Source: Rhodospirillaceae bacterium (GTDB taxonomy: Bacteria; Pseudomonadota; Alphaproteobacteria; Rhodospirillales; Casp-alpha2). Taken from it: a stretch of 34,902 nt of DNA. Below, piece after piece: positions 1-8,802 of the stretch. Where the stretch lies: NCBI GenBank assembly GCA_018665815.1, contig JABJBP010000011.1:1-34902 (forward strand), given 5' to 3'. How positions within the stretch are numbered: the first letter of the stretch is position 1; every line of letters begins with the position of its first letter. The notes under the pieces were generated by a model. That model ran no database searches. It was not told the origin of the DNA and worked only from the letters and a program-made list of their open reading frames with translations. A program made the translations under genes and the position numbers.

Positions 1-2
1 CC

Positions 3-623
3 GATATTCCGCGCACCATAGTCGGCCGCGCCTTGGCCCAACCCATTGATCAATTCGGTCTGCGCCAACAGGACTTCGGCGCCGTCATCGCCGGTATGGA
101 AATGGATGCCGGCGACCGGGTGCGGATTGCCGATATTGATGAATTGACACTTTATTGTGACCGCGTCGCCTCGGCGGTCGGAAGATTATCGACCCGGGTG
201 TTCGGCCTTGATCCGGAAATCGGCGATAAATTAGCGTTCGCCCAGGGCCAAGCCTTGCAGTTAACGAATATTCTTCGCGATGTCGTCGAAGACATGGCGC
301 GGGACCGGTTGTATCTACCGACCGACCTGCTCACCGCCCACGGGATCGAGGATACGGATGACCTGGATGCGGTGCTTCGTCATCCCGGCCTGCCCCGGGT
401 GTGCGAATTGTTGGCCGATGTGGCGGCCAGGAGATTTTCGGAAGCCCGTGGGTTGGCTCGGCTTTGTGACCGTGATGCAGTCCGGCCGGCGGTGATGATG
501 TTGGAAGTTTACGGACGTATTTTTGCCAAAATGACCAAAGATAAGCGGCGCGATTTGCACGCTCCGGTTCGCTTGTCCGCCGTGACCAAGCTCTGGGTTC
601 TCTTTCGTTACGGGTTCTTGTGA
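3..623 (+). CDS. hpnD: Presqualene diphosphate synthase HpnD (5' truncated by window edge)
   Basis: The reading frame is open from base 3, so the start lies upstream of the window; the visible C-terminal part is about 206 residues. It belongs to the squalene/phytoene synthase family. The second aspartate-rich motif is visible as LTNILRDVVEDMARDR, followed by LYLP, which is typical of the head-to-head condensing enzymes. HpnD joins two farnesyl diphosphates to presqualene diphosphate in the HpnCDE route to squalene. I choose HpnD over its paralogue HpnC because the next gene is hpnE and the usual order is hpnC-hpnD-hpnE-shc. Its TGA overlaps the GTG start of hpnE by four bases, indicating translational coupling. 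The HpnC/HpnD distinction rests mainly on context. Confidence 0.9.
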   Translation, partial: DIPRTIVGRALAQPIDQFGLRQQDFGAVIAGMEMDAGDRVRIADIDELTLYCDRVASAVGRLSTRVFGLDPEIGDKLAFAQGQALQLTNILRDVVEDMARDRLYLPTDLLTAHGIEDTDDLDAVLRHPGLPRVCELLADVAARRFSEARGLARLCDRDAVRPAVMMLEVYGRIFAKMTKDKRRDLHAPVRLSAVTKLWVLFRYGFL

Positions 624-1867
624 GCGGCACGGTTCACGTCTTGGGCGCCGGGCTCGCGGGGCTGTCGGCGGCGGTCAAACTGGCGGCCGCGGGCACCAAA
701 GTCGTGGTCTATGAAGCCGCCGGGCACGCCGGCGGTCGGTGCCGTTCATTCCATGACACCGAAATCGACGCCGCCATCGACAACGGCAACCATTTGGTTC
801 TCAGTGGTAATCACGCGGTCATGGCATATCTCGACACGATCGGAGCCGAAGATACCCTCGACGTCGTCGGCCCGGCTCGTTTCCCGTTCCTGGACTTGCA
901 ATCCGGTCTGCGCTGGACGGTCGAGCCCGATCGGGGCCGCATACCGTGGTCTTTATTGTCGGCTTCGCGTCGTGTGCCCGGTGCGTCCTTGGGTGATTAT
1001 TTGAGATGTTGGCGGTTGGCGGGTGCTGGTGATGGCAAAACCATCGAGTCCTGCATGAAGACCAATGGCGCACTTTGGGACCGTTTCTGGGCGCCGATTA
1101 TCATCGCCGTGATGAACACCGATCCGGCGCTTTCATCTGCCGGTCCCATGTGGCGGGTGATCAAGGAAACCTTGGCGCTTGGCGAGGCGGCCTGCCGTCC
1201 GGCAATCCCGAAGCGCGGTTTAAGCCATTCGTTCGTTGATCCAGCGCTGGCTTTCCTTCGGGCACAAGGCGCCGCGGTGCACTTCAATGAACGCATTCGC
1301 GGGCTTGGAATGACCAACGGGCGGATCAGTTCCATTGAGACGTCCTCGGGGGAAGTTGTTGTTGCGTCGGACGATCGCATTATTTCCGCCCTGCCGGCGT
1401 CCGTCGCCGCCGATCTAATACCGGATTTGCAGGCACCGGATCGTTTCTCGGCGATCGTCAACGGGCATTTCCGATTGCCGGTGGGGCACCAAGAAAGCCC
1501 GTTCCTGGGGTTGATCAATGCGACCGCAGAATGGCTGTTTGTCCGCGATGGCATTGTCTCGGTGACCGTCAGCGCTGCTGATGATCTAGCGTTGCAGCCA
1601 GCCGAACAAATCGCCGAAACTTTTTGGGGCGAAATATGCAAAGCCTACGATCTTGGTAATCTAGCGTTGCCGGCACACCGGGTGATCAAGGAAAGGCGAG
1701 CGACATTTTTGCAAACGCCAGATCAAATTGGCCGTCGGCCCGATTGCCGGACACAATGGGGTAATTTATTTCTGGCTGGCGATTGGACCGATACAAGTTT
1801 ACCGGCGACGATCGAAGGCACATTGCGTTCCGGTTTCAAGGCCGCCGCGATGATCAACGCCCTGTGA
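620..1867 (+). CDS. hpnE: Hydroxysqualene dehydroxylase / squalene-associated FAD-dependent desaturase HpnE
   Basis: This 415-residue flavoprotein has an N-terminal Rossmann motif GAGLAGLSAA with the following acidic residue in VVYEAAGHAGGR, and a C-terminal FAD-binding signature LFLAGDWTDTSLPATIEG, as in the phytoene desaturase/amine oxidase superfamily. HpnE reduces hydroxysqualene to squalene, the last step of the HpnCDE pathway. The GTG start at 620 overlaps the hpnD stop and puts the FAD motif about eight residues from the N-terminus, as expected. The length is normal. A 130-bp spacer separates it from shc. Confidence 0.93.
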   Translation: MSGTVHVLGAGLAGLSAAVKLAAAGTKVVVYEAAGHAGGRCRSFHDTEIDAAIDNGNHLVLSGNHAVMAYLDTIGAEDTLDVVGPARFPFLDLQSGLRWTVEPDRGRIPWSLLSASRRVPGASLGDYLRCWRLAGAGDGKTIESCMKTNGALWDRFWAPIIIAVMNTDPALSSAGPMWRVIKETLALGEAACRPAIPKRGLSHSFVDPALAFLRAQGAAVHFNERIRGLGMTNGRISSIETSSGEVVVASDDRIISALPASVAADLIPDLQAPDRFSAIVNGHFRLPVGHQESPFLGLINATAEWLFVRDGIVSVTVSAADDLALQPAEQIAETFWGEICKAYDLGNLALPAHRVIKERRATFLQTPDQIGRRPDCRTQWGNLFLAGDWTDTSLPATIEGTLRSGFKAAAMINAL

Positions 1868-1907
1868 TCGTTTGAAGTTTAGAAAAGCTTGAAAACATGG
1901 CGGTTTT

Positions 1908-1936
1908 TTGACACAAATCAACTGTGCCTTAAGGAT
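1908..1936 (+). promoter_or_regulatory. Possible sigma70-type promoter ahead of shc
   Basis: A perfect -35 hexamer TTGACA at 1908-1913 is followed after 17 bases by AAGGAT at 1931-1936, a weak -10 with three of six consensus matches. It lies in the 130-bp gap between hpnE and shc and would give a leader of roughly 55 bases. The spacing supports it, but the -10 is poor, so shc may instead be read from upstream. Confidence 0.3.
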
Positions 1937-1997
1937 TTGGAAAGATCGATTCCAGAAGCTGTAAGCTTCGAATTCGGGACGAATAAAAGCGACATTA

Positions 1998-3959
1998 ATG
2001 ATGGAAATGCGAGACCGCCGAACGACGCCGTTTCAACACGGGCAAGCATCAGACGCGCGTGAAATAGATGGTGTTATTGAAGAAGCCAAAACCTGGCTGG
2101 CCGACCAACAGGTCAGCGACGGTCATTGGGCATTCGAGCTTGAAGCCGACGCTACCATTCCGGCGGAATACATCTTCCTCAATCATTTTCTCGGCACCAT
2201 AGACGACGAGGTCGAGCAGAAGCTTGCCGTCTATCTGCGCTCAGTACAGGAAAAACACGGCGGTTGGCCGCTTTATTACGACGGCGACTTCAACATGAGC
2301 GCCTCAGTAAAGGCCTATTACGCCCTGAAGCTTGTTGGCGACGACCCTGATGCACCGCATATGGTGCGGGCGCGCAACGCGATCCTGGCGGCCGGTGGCG
2401 CGGCGCGCGCCAATGTCTTCACGCGTATTGCGCTGGCACTTTTTGAACAGATGCCGTGGCGCGCCGTACCGGTCATCCGCGTCGAAGCCCTGTTGCTGCC
2501 GAAGTGGGCGATGTTTCACATCGACAAAGTTTCTTATTGGTCAAGAACGGTGATGATTCCGCTGTTTATTTTGGCTGCGCTGAAGCCCAAAGCGGCCAAC
2601 CCCAGGCGAGTCAATATCCGCGAGTTATTTGTTACCCTGCCGCACGAAGAAAAGGATTACATGGTCAATCCGACTGGTCATTGGTTGGGTGAATTTTTCC
2701 TTTGGATCGACCGCGTCCTCCGGCAGTTTGAGCGCTTAATTCCCGTTGCGGTGACCGGCAGGGCCATCGGCAAGGCGCTGGCGTTTATGAAAGAACGGCT
2801 GAACGGCGAAGATGGCCTGGGCGCTATTTTTCCGGCCATGGCCAATACGGTTATGGCCTATCACGCGCTCGGCTATCCGCAAACGCACCCCGATTATGTC
2901 ACTGCCCGCGAAGCCATGGACAAACTTCTGGTCTTTGATGGCGAGCGAGGATACTGCCAACCGTGCCTGTCACCGGTTTGGGATACTGGGCTGGCGGCAC
3001 ATGCCATGCTTGAGGCCGGTTTCAAGGCCGGTGATCCTGTATTGGACAAGGCATCCAAATGGTTGGTTGGCCGGCAGATTCTTGATGTCGCTGGGGATTG
3101 GGCGGAAAGGGCGCCCGGCGTCCGCCCGGGCGGTTGGGCGTTCCAATATTGGAATGATCACTATCCCGACGTTGATGATACTGCTGTTGTTGTCATGGCC
3201 TTGCATAGGACGGACGCGGAAAAATATAAAATCGCCATTGATCGTGGAATCGAATGGGTGATCGGCATGCAAAGCCGCAATGGCGGTTGGGGTGCTTTTG
3301 ACGTCGACAATGACTACGACGTTCTGCAACATATTCCCTTTGCGGACCATGGCGCACTTCTGGATCCGCCGACGGCGGACGTCAGCGCACGGTGCCTTGG
3401 AATGCTGGCCCAGGTCGGTTACACGACAGCGGAACCGGCGGTCGCGCGCGCTATTGAATATTTGCGCCGCGAACAAGAAAAAGACGGGTCGTGGTTCGGG
3501 CGCTGGGGCAACAATTACGTTTATGGCACCTGGTCGGTGCTGTGTGCCCTGAACGCCATTGGCGAGGACATGCAGGCGCCTTATATCCGCAGAGCCGTCG
3601 ATTGGCTGAAGGCCCGCCAGCAGGCTGACGGCGGTTGGGGCGAGGACTGTGCCAGTTATTGGCAACATCGCCGTGATGAGGTTAAAACATCAACACCGTC
3701 ACAGACATCATGGGCAGTGCTGGCGTTGATGGCGGCGGGCGATATTGACAGTGTCGCCGTCAAAGGCGGCGTTGAGTTTCTGTTGAAGGCACCGCGCAGC
3801 CAGGGGAAATGGCATGAGGAATACTTCAATGCCGTTGGCTTTCCGCGCATTTTCTATCTCCGTTATCATGGCTATAGCGCGTTTTTCCCGCTTTGGACCT
3901 TGGCCCGATACCGCGACCTGCAAAAACGCAACGCCAAGTTCCCGACCCACGGGATTTAG
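1998..3959 (+). CDS. shc: Squalene-hopene cyclase
   Basis: This 653-residue class II triterpene cyclase converts squalene to hopene and diplopterol at the inner membrane. The catalytic protonation motif DVDD is at residues 391-394. Several QW repeats stabilise the alpha-alpha barrels, for example QEKHGGW near the N-terminus, QSRNGGWGAFD after the DXDD motif, and QEKDGSW and QQADGGW toward the C-terminus. The length matches bacterial SHC. The start is one of two adjacent ATGs at 1998/2001 without a strong ribosome binding site, so the N-terminus could move by a few residues. hpnG follows after three bases, so the two are surely co-transcribed. Also known as hpnF. Confidence 0.97.
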   Translation: MMEMRDRRTTPFQHGQASDAREIDGVIEEAKTWLADQQVSDGHWAFELEADATIPAEYIFLNHFLGTIDDEVEQKLAVYLRSVQEKHGGWPLYYDGDFNMSASVKAYYALKLVGDDPDAPHMVRARNAILAAGGAARANVFTRIALALFEQMPWRAVPVIRVEALLLPKWAMFHIDKVSYWSRTVMIPLFILAALKPKAANPRRVNIRELFVTLPHEEKDYMVNPTGHWLGEFFLWIDRVLRQFERLIPVAVTGRAIGKALAFMKERLNGEDGLGAIFPAMANTVMAYHALGYPQTHPDYVTAREAMDKLLVFDGERGYCQPCLSPVWDTGLAAHAMLEAGFKAGDPVLDKASKWLVGRQILDVAGDWAERAPGVRPGGWAFQYWNDHYPDVDDTAVVVMALHRTDAEKYKIAIDRGIEWVIGMQSRNGGWGAFDVDNDYDVLQHIPFADHGALLDPPTADVSARCLGMLAQVGYTTAEPAVARAIEYLRREQEKDGSWFGRWGNNYVYGTWSVLCALNAIGEDMQAPYIRRAVDWLKARQQADGGWGEDCASYWQHRRDEVKTSTPSQTSWAVLALMAAGDIDSVAVKGGVEFLLKAPRSQGKWHEEYFNAVGFPRIFYLRYHGYSAFFPLWTLARYRDLQKRNAKFPTHGI

Positions 3960-3962
3960 GTC

Positions 3963-4661
3963 GTGACGGTTGGGGTGGTCAGCGGGCTTCCTCGTGAGAC
4001 CGATTGCTTTCAGGCTATTCCCGAAGCCGAGCGCCATTTCAAAACATTTGCCGGCGTTGGTCCGGCGCGCGCCGAGGAAGGTGCCCGGGCGCTCATTGAG
4101 CACGGCGCCCAAGGGCTGATGAGTTTCGGTGTCGCCGGCGGGCTATCGGCGGATGCGCCGGCGGGCATGGTTGTTTTAGCAACAAAAGTGGTGGCTGGTG
4201 ACACGAGTTTTGAGGCATCAGAGCCATGGCGCCGTGAAATTTACGCGCTGATCGGCAGTTCGGTGCCAGTTGCCGAAGCTGCCATTGCCGGGTCGGACCG
4301 GATGGTCGGGACACCCGATGACAAGCGCGCGCTACACAAAGGCAGCGGGGCGATCGCGTGCGACATGGAAAGCCATGCTGTGGCCCGGGTCGCGGCGGAA
4401 TTGAATGTGCCGTTCTGTGTCGTGCGTGCGATTTCCGATCCCGATGATCGGGTGGTGCCGAAATGGGTGCTCAAATGCCTGACGCGGTCCGGTGATGTGC
4501 GTATAGGTGCACTGGCTTGGCAGGCTGCGCGGCGGCCTCAGGCCTGGGGGAATTTGATCAGATTGGTGGGTGATTCACGAAAAGCTTTTGATGGATTACG
4601 CGGCGTCGCTGGTGGCCTCGGTCCTCGATTGGGCTTTCAACTCGGCTTGGGCGAGTCTTAA
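3963..4661 (+). CDS. hpnG: Adenosylhopane nucleosidase/phosphorylase HpnG
   Basis: This 232-residue member of the nucleoside phosphorylase family acts on adenosylhopane made by HpnH, releasing adenine to give ribosylhopane or its phosphate on the way to bacteriohopanepolyols. Family motifs are the glycine-rich SFGVAGGLS near residues 54-62 and the nucleoside-binding CDMESHAVA with Met-Glu at 135-136, followed by VVRAISDPDD. It starts at a GTG three bases after shc. The last 66 bases overlap, tail to tail, the 3' end of hpnH on the other strand. The conserved fold ends well before this overlap, so the C-terminal extension may be variable sequence. Confidence 0.9.
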   Translation: MTVGVVSGLPRETDCFQAIPEAERHFKTFAGVGPARAEEGARALIEHGAQGLMSFGVAGGLSADAPAGMVVLATKVVAGDTSFEASEPWRREIYALIGSSVPVAEAAIAGSDRMVGTPDDKRALHKGSGAIACDMESHAVARVAAELNVPFCVVRAISDPDDRVVPKWVLKCLTRSGDVRIGALAWQAARRPQAWGNLIRLVGDSRKAFDGLRGVAGGLGPRLGFQLGLGES

Positions 4662-5780
4662 GGCCTCTTCCTCTTCGCGCTTTTGGGTCATGGTTTTGAC
4701 CATGCCCTCGAAGGTAAATTCTGCCGGGCGTTGATTGTCCAAGGGAATTTCCGGCGCCATCTCGCCATCGGTTTGCACCCCGCGCAAAAACACGCCAAGC
4801 GCCTTCAGGGGATGGGCAACCGTATCGGCGACGGCTGTGGCTTCATAGCCGCAGTGCACCATGCAGTTGGCGCATTTTTCATAATTTCCGGTGCCGTATT
4901 TGTCCCACTCTGTGTCATCCATTAATTCGCGGAACGTATCGGCGTAGCCTTCACCAAGTAGGTAGCACGGGCGTTGCCAGCCAAAGACATTGCGCGCCGG
5001 ATTACCCCAAGGGGTACATTTATAGGTTTGATTACCGGCCAGAAAATCCATGAACAACGTCGATTGGCTGAACCGCCATTTCTTTGCGTCCGCGTGGCTG
5101 AAGATGTCGCGGAACAGCTGTTTGGTTTTTCGCCGCGACAGGAAGTGTTCTTGATCGGGCGCGCGTTCATAGGCGTAACCAGGGGAAATCGTTACCCCTT
5201 CGACCTGCAGGTCGTTGGCACAGAAGTCGAAGAACTCCGCCGCTTCTTGGGCATTCATCTGATCGAACAGCGTGCATGCCACATTGACGCGGAAGCCCAT
5301 GGATTTCGCCTTACGAATCGCCTTAACGGCAATATCGAAGGTGCCGGGTTGATCGACAGCCCGATCGTGATGCTCTTTCAGTCCATCAAGATGCACGGAA
5401 AAAGTCAGATAGGGCGTTGGCGTGAACTGCTCGAGTTTCTTTTCCAGCAATAGGCCGTTGGTACAGATATACACGAATTTTTTACGTGCAGTGATGCCTT
5501 CGACGATCTGCTTGATCTCTTTGTGGATCAACGGCTCGCCACCGGGAATGGAGACCACCGGCGCATCACATTCATCGACAGCCTCAAGGCACTCTTCGAG
5601 GGATAGGCGTTTGTTGAGGATCGGGTCTTCGTAATCGATTTTGCCGCAGCCCGGGCAGGCCAGATTGCAGCGGAACAAGGGCTCCAACATCAACACCAGC
5701 GGATACTTGTCGATACCCTTTAAGCGCTGCTTCATGATGTAGCTACCGACACGCCATTGCTGGATCAGAGGAACGGCCAT
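4596..5780 (-). CDS. hpnH: Adenosyl-hopene transferase HpnH (radical SAM)
   Basis: This 394-residue radical SAM enzyme adds the 5'-deoxyadenosyl group of SAM to hopene, the first step of side-chain extension. The cluster motif CNLACPGC gives Cys38, Cys42 and Cys45 of CX3CX2C. A C-terminal DUF3463-like region contains the cysteine pattern CANCMVHCGYEA. I start at the ATG at 5780 rather than the in-frame TTG three bases upstream, because AAGGAG lies eight bases before the ATG. That ribosome binding site overlaps the ispH stop codon (TAAGGAG), so ispH and hpnH form a tight operon. The C-terminal tail is Glu/Ala-rich and overlaps hpnG antisense. Confidence 0.95.
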   Translation of the reverse strand: MAVPLIQQWRVGSYIMKQRLKGIDKYPLVLMLEPLFRCNLACPGCGKIDYEDPILNKRLSLEECLEAVDECDAPVVSIPGGEPLIHKEIKQIVEGITARKKFVYICTNGLLLEKKLEQFTPTPYLTFSVHLDGLKEHHDRAVDQPGTFDIAVKAIRKAKSMGFRVNVACTLFDQMNAQEAAEFFDFCANDLQVEGVTISPGYAYERAPDQEHFLSRRKTKQLFRDIFSHADAKKWRFSQSTLFMDFLAGNQTYKCTPWGNPARNVFGWQRPCYLLGEGYADTFRELMDDTEWDKYGTGNYEKCANCMVHCGYEATAVADTVAHPLKALGVFLRGVQTDGEMAPEIPLDNQRPAEFTFEGMVKTMTQKREEEEALRLAQAELKAQSRTEATSDAA

Positions 5781-5792
5781 CAAATTGTCTCC

Positions 5793-6752
5793 TTATTCCG
5801 CCGCCGTCGAAGCGACCGGTGCGGTCAACTCGCGGGGCAGCTTGAAGGTAATGTTCTCAACGACGCCGGACAGCTTCTCGACCTCAACATCGGAATATTC
5901 CGACAATCTCTCAATGACGCCTTGAACTAATTCTTCGGGTGCCGACGCGCCGGCAGTGATGCCGACGGTTTCTACACCTGCCAACCAGGCCGGGTCCATG
6001 TCCTCGGCCGAAGCAATCAGGTAGCTGGGCTTGCCCATGGCATCCCCCAAATCGCGAAGCCGATTGGAGTTCGAGCTGTTCTGTGCACCAACGACCAACA
6101 GCAAATCAATTTGCGGCGCCAGTTCGCGCACCGCGTCTTGGCGGTTTTGGGTCGCATAGCAGATATCTTTAACGTCAGGTCCGGTAATTTTCGGAAACCG
6201 CTTCCTGAGCGCGACGATGACGTCGCGGGTGTCATCGACGCTAAGCGTGGTTTGGGTCACGTACGCCAATTGACTTGGGTCGTCGACTTCAAGTGTTTGG
6301 ACGTCCTCGGGGTCGGTCACCAACAGCACGCCACCGGGTATTTGCCCCTGGGTGCCCTCAACCTCGGGGTGGCCGGCGTGACCGATGAGAATGACCTGGC
6401 GGCCCTTGCCGACGTGGTTTTGGCCCTCCTTGTGGACTTTGGAAACCAGCGGGCAGGTGGCGTCGATGACCTCAAGGCCACGGCCGCTGGCGGCGCCAAC
6501 GACTTCGGCGGAAACGCCGTGGGCGCTGAAAATGGCATGTGCGCCTTCGGGAATTTTATCGACTTCATCAACAAAGATCGCGCCCTTGGTGCGCAGCGAG
6601 TCGACGACGTGTTTGTTGTGAACGATTTCATGGCGCACATAGACCGGTGGCCCAAATCGGTCGAGCGCACGTTCAACGATTTCAATGGCGCGTTCGACGC
6701 CCGCACAAAACCCGCGGGGGCTTGCCAGTAAAACTTTCAACTGCTTGGCCAT
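5793..6752 (-). CDS. ispH: 4-hydroxy-3-methylbut-2-enyl diphosphate reductase IspH
   Basis: This 319-residue Fe-S enzyme carries out the last step of the MEP pathway, giving IPP and DMAPP. The three iron-sulfur cysteines are at residues 16 (PRGFCAGV), 100 ([11 protein letters not shown]) and 198 ([10 protein letters not shown]). The [22 protein letters not shown] (catalytic Glu130) and TAGASAPEE motifs are all present. GGAG stands six bases before the ATG at 6752. The gene is followed after 12 bases by hpnH, which links precursor supply with hopanoid synthesis. Divergent hpnA lies 183 bp upstream, so the intergenic region probably holds back-to-back promoters. Confidence 0.97.
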   Translation of the reverse strand: MAKQLKVLLASPRGFCAGVERAIEIVERALDRFGPPVYVRHEIVHNKHVVDSLRTKGAIFVDEVDKIPEGAHAIFSAHGVSAEVVGAASGRGLEVIDATCPLVSKVHKEGQNHVGKGRQVILIGHAGHPEVEGTQGQIPGGVLLVTDPEDVQTLEVDDPSQLAYVTQTTLSVDDTRDVIVALRKRFPKITGPDVKDICYATQNRQDAVRELAPQIDLLLVVGAQNSSNSNRLRDLGDAMGKPSYLIASAEDMDPAWLAGVETVGITAGASAPEELVQGVIERLSEYSDVEVEKLSGVVENITFKLPRELTAPVASTAAE

Positions 6753-6935
6753 GAATTCTCCAGTCCTCTGCGCCGCATTGCCGGGGTCATTAATCGGGTG
6801 TTTCAGCGGTGCGAATCACGCGTAACATTGAAAATAGGCATTAAACCGTTAAAGGTGAAGCCCATGTTGGCGATTTTTAGAAGATTTGTAAGCTAAAGAC
6901 CAGCAAAGAGGCAGAATGCAGGGATTTTTCCGAAA

Positions 6936-7922
6936 ATGATGTTGGTCACAGGAGCAACGGGTTTTGTCGGCTCCGCCGTCGTGCGCCGCCTTTTGGCACG
7001 CGGCGAGAAAGTGCGCGTGCTGGTTCGGCCATCCAGTGACCGGCGAAATATCGAAAATCTTGACGTTGAACCCGTAGAGGGTGATCTGATGAACCCCGAT
7101 AGCTTGGCACCGGCGGTCGAAGGGTGCGATGGGGTATTTCATGTCGCCGCGGATTACCGGCTCTGGACCCGTGATGCCGAGGCCATGTTTCGCGCCAATG
7201 TTGAAGGGTCACGGACAATTTGCCGGGCCGCCATGAGCGCCGGCGTCAAACGGATCGTCTACACCAGCAGCGTCGCTGTTCTCGGTATTCTCAAGGGCGG
7301 TAGTGCCGATGAAGAGACGCCAGTGTCATATGGCAATATGATCGGTCCTTATAAACAATCGAAATTTAAGGCCGAAGAGGCCGTTCGCGCGTTGATCACG
7401 GAAGAAGACGCGCCGATTGTCATCGTCAATCCTTCGACCCCGGTGGGGCCACGCGACATCAAGCCGACGCCGACGGGCAGGATGATCGTCGAGGCCGCCA
7501 GCGGCAAAATGCCGGCTTATGTCGATACGGGGCTGAACATTGCGCACGTTGACGATGTCGCCGACGGGCATCTTCTTGCCTATGATCAAGGAGAGGTTGG
7601 TGAGCGCTATATACTGGGTGGAGAGAATCTGTCCTTGGCGGAAATATTGGCGATGATCGCCGAGCAGACAGGCCGCGCCGCGCCGCGTGTTAAAATTCCA
7701 CATAATCTGATCATGCCCATCGCCCTATTGGCTGAAACCTGGACCCGCCTGAGTGGCGGCGACGAGCCTTTCGTGACGATTGATGGCGTCCGCATGGCGA
7801 AGAAAAAGATGTTTTTTTCGGCGGACAAAGCGAAAGCCCGATTGGGCTATGCGCCCCGGCCGGCCAAAGAGGCGATTGCCGATGCGGTGCAATGGTTCGG
7901 CGCGCATCGATATTTGGAATAA
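6936..7922 (+). CDS. hpnA: Hopanoid-associated sugar epimerase HpnA
   Basis: This 328-residue extended SDR has the NAD(P) motif TGATGFVG at residues 5-12, TSS at 110-112 and the catalytic YKQSK (Tyr139, Lys143). The sequence style, with HVAADYRLWTRD and the conserved GPYKQSKF stretch, matches the hopanoid-linked NAD-dependent epimerase/dehydratase family. Its exact substrate is not settled; it is assumed to act on sugar head groups or hopanoid side chains. The start is ATG ATG at 6936/6939 with a weak AGGGA upstream. It is transcribed away from ispH-hpnH, and a 104-bp gap separates it from the next + strand gene. Confidence 0.88.
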   Translation: MMLVTGATGFVGSAVVRRLLARGEKVRVLVRPSSDRRNIENLDVEPVEGDLMNPDSLAPAVEGCDGVFHVAADYRLWTRDAEAMFRANVEGSRTICRAAMSAGVKRIVYTSSVAVLGILKGGSADEETPVSYGNMIGPYKQSKFKAEEAVRALITEEDAPIVIVNPSTPVGPRDIKPTPTGRMIVEAASGKMPAYVDTGLNIAHVDDVADGHLLAYDQGEVGERYILGGENLSLAEILAMIAEQTGRAAPRVKIPHNLIMPIALLAETWTRLSGGDEPFVTIDGVRMAKKKMFFSADKAKARLGYAPRPAKEAIADAVQWFGAHRYLE

Positions 7923-8026
7923 AATGCAGGCATTCGACATGGGGGGCGTCGTTGGGATGCTTGCCGATATCGATTTCTGAGACTAAAAGTCACGGCAATC
8001 ACTGATCTGAGAAGTGAACCAAATCC

Positions 8027-8797
8027 ATGAAAGCCTTGATGTTGGCGGCCGGGCTGGCCCGCCGTCTTTACGGAGACGAGAACGAAGAATTGCCAAAGGC
8101 GTTGTTGCGCTTCGAGGGGCAAACCCTGTTGGAGCGCCATGTCAGCATTCTGCGTGCGCTCGGTGTCGATGAATTGATGCTGGTGGTTGGCCATCGTCAG
8201 GCCGACTTATTAGCCGAAGCCAAGCGTGTTGCGCCGGAAGGTTTCATCTCTTCGGTCTTTAATCCGCGATTCGCTGAAGGGCCGATCTTGTCCTTGGCTT
8301 GCGGTGCACCGGTGATGCGCTCAGGTTCCCCGGTTATTTTCATGGATGCGGACGTGCTTTACCCCCCCGATTTGCTGGCTTGCCTGGTGCAATCCCCGCA
8401 TCCCAACTGTTTCATCATGGACCGTGAGTTTCAAAGCACCGATGATTTCGTCAGAGTGTGCCTGAACGACGGCAAGGTTGTCGATTTTGGCAAGCAATTG
8501 ACCCGTGAACACGACGCGGTCGGCGAATGGCCGGGCTTCATGAAAATGTCCGCTGAGATCGCCGGAAAGATCGCTGATCGCGCCGATGAAATCATCAGCA
8601 ATAACGAGATCGATGGCGCCTACGAGCGTGCCATGTGCGACGTGTTGCTGGCCGAACCGGTCGGCACCTTCGGTCATGAAGACATTACCGGCACGCCATG
8701 GATCGAAATCGATTATCCCGAAGATCTAGATAAAGCTGAAACCAAGGTGATTCCTAAAATTGCAGCATATGCCGCGCAATCAGGCACGGCAGCGTAA
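8027..8797 (+). CDS. Sugar-phosphate/phosphocholine-type nucleotidyltransferase
   Basis: This 256-residue GT-A-fold NTP transferase has the signature LAAGLARRL near residue 7, PKALLRF for phosphate binding, and DADVLYPPDLL with the metal-binding aspartates. Length and motifs resemble the LicC/PntC group, which activates phosphocholine or phosphonates with CTP, rather than glucose-1-phosphate enzymes, which are usually longer. The substrate cannot be read from the sequence. It follows hpnA on the same strand and converges with the DMT permease with only five bases between the stops, leaving no room for a separate terminator. A role in hopanoid head-group or phosphonate activation is only inference. 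Confidence 0.7.
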   Translation: MKALMLAAGLARRLYGDENEELPKALLRFEGQTLLERHVSILRALGVDELMLVVGHRQADLLAEAKRVAPEGFISSVFNPRFAEGPILSLACGAPVMRSGSPVIFMDADVLYPPDLLACLVQSPHPNCFIMDREFQSTDDFVRVCLNDGKVVDFGKQLTREHDAVGEWPGFMKMSAEIAGKIADRADEIISNNEIDGAYERAMCDVLLAEPVGTFGHEDITGTPWIEIDYPEDLDKAETKVIPKIAAYAAQSGTAA

Positions 8798-8802
8798 TTC
8801 TC

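Noticed and set aside
997-1641. 214-residue minus-strand open frame inside hpnE
   Set aside because: Antisense shadow of a recognised gene, Ser/Ala/Arg-rich and without domain features.
2970-3668. 232-residue minus-strand open frame inside shc
   Set aside because: Fully antisense to a strongly conserved cyclase gene; no family motif.
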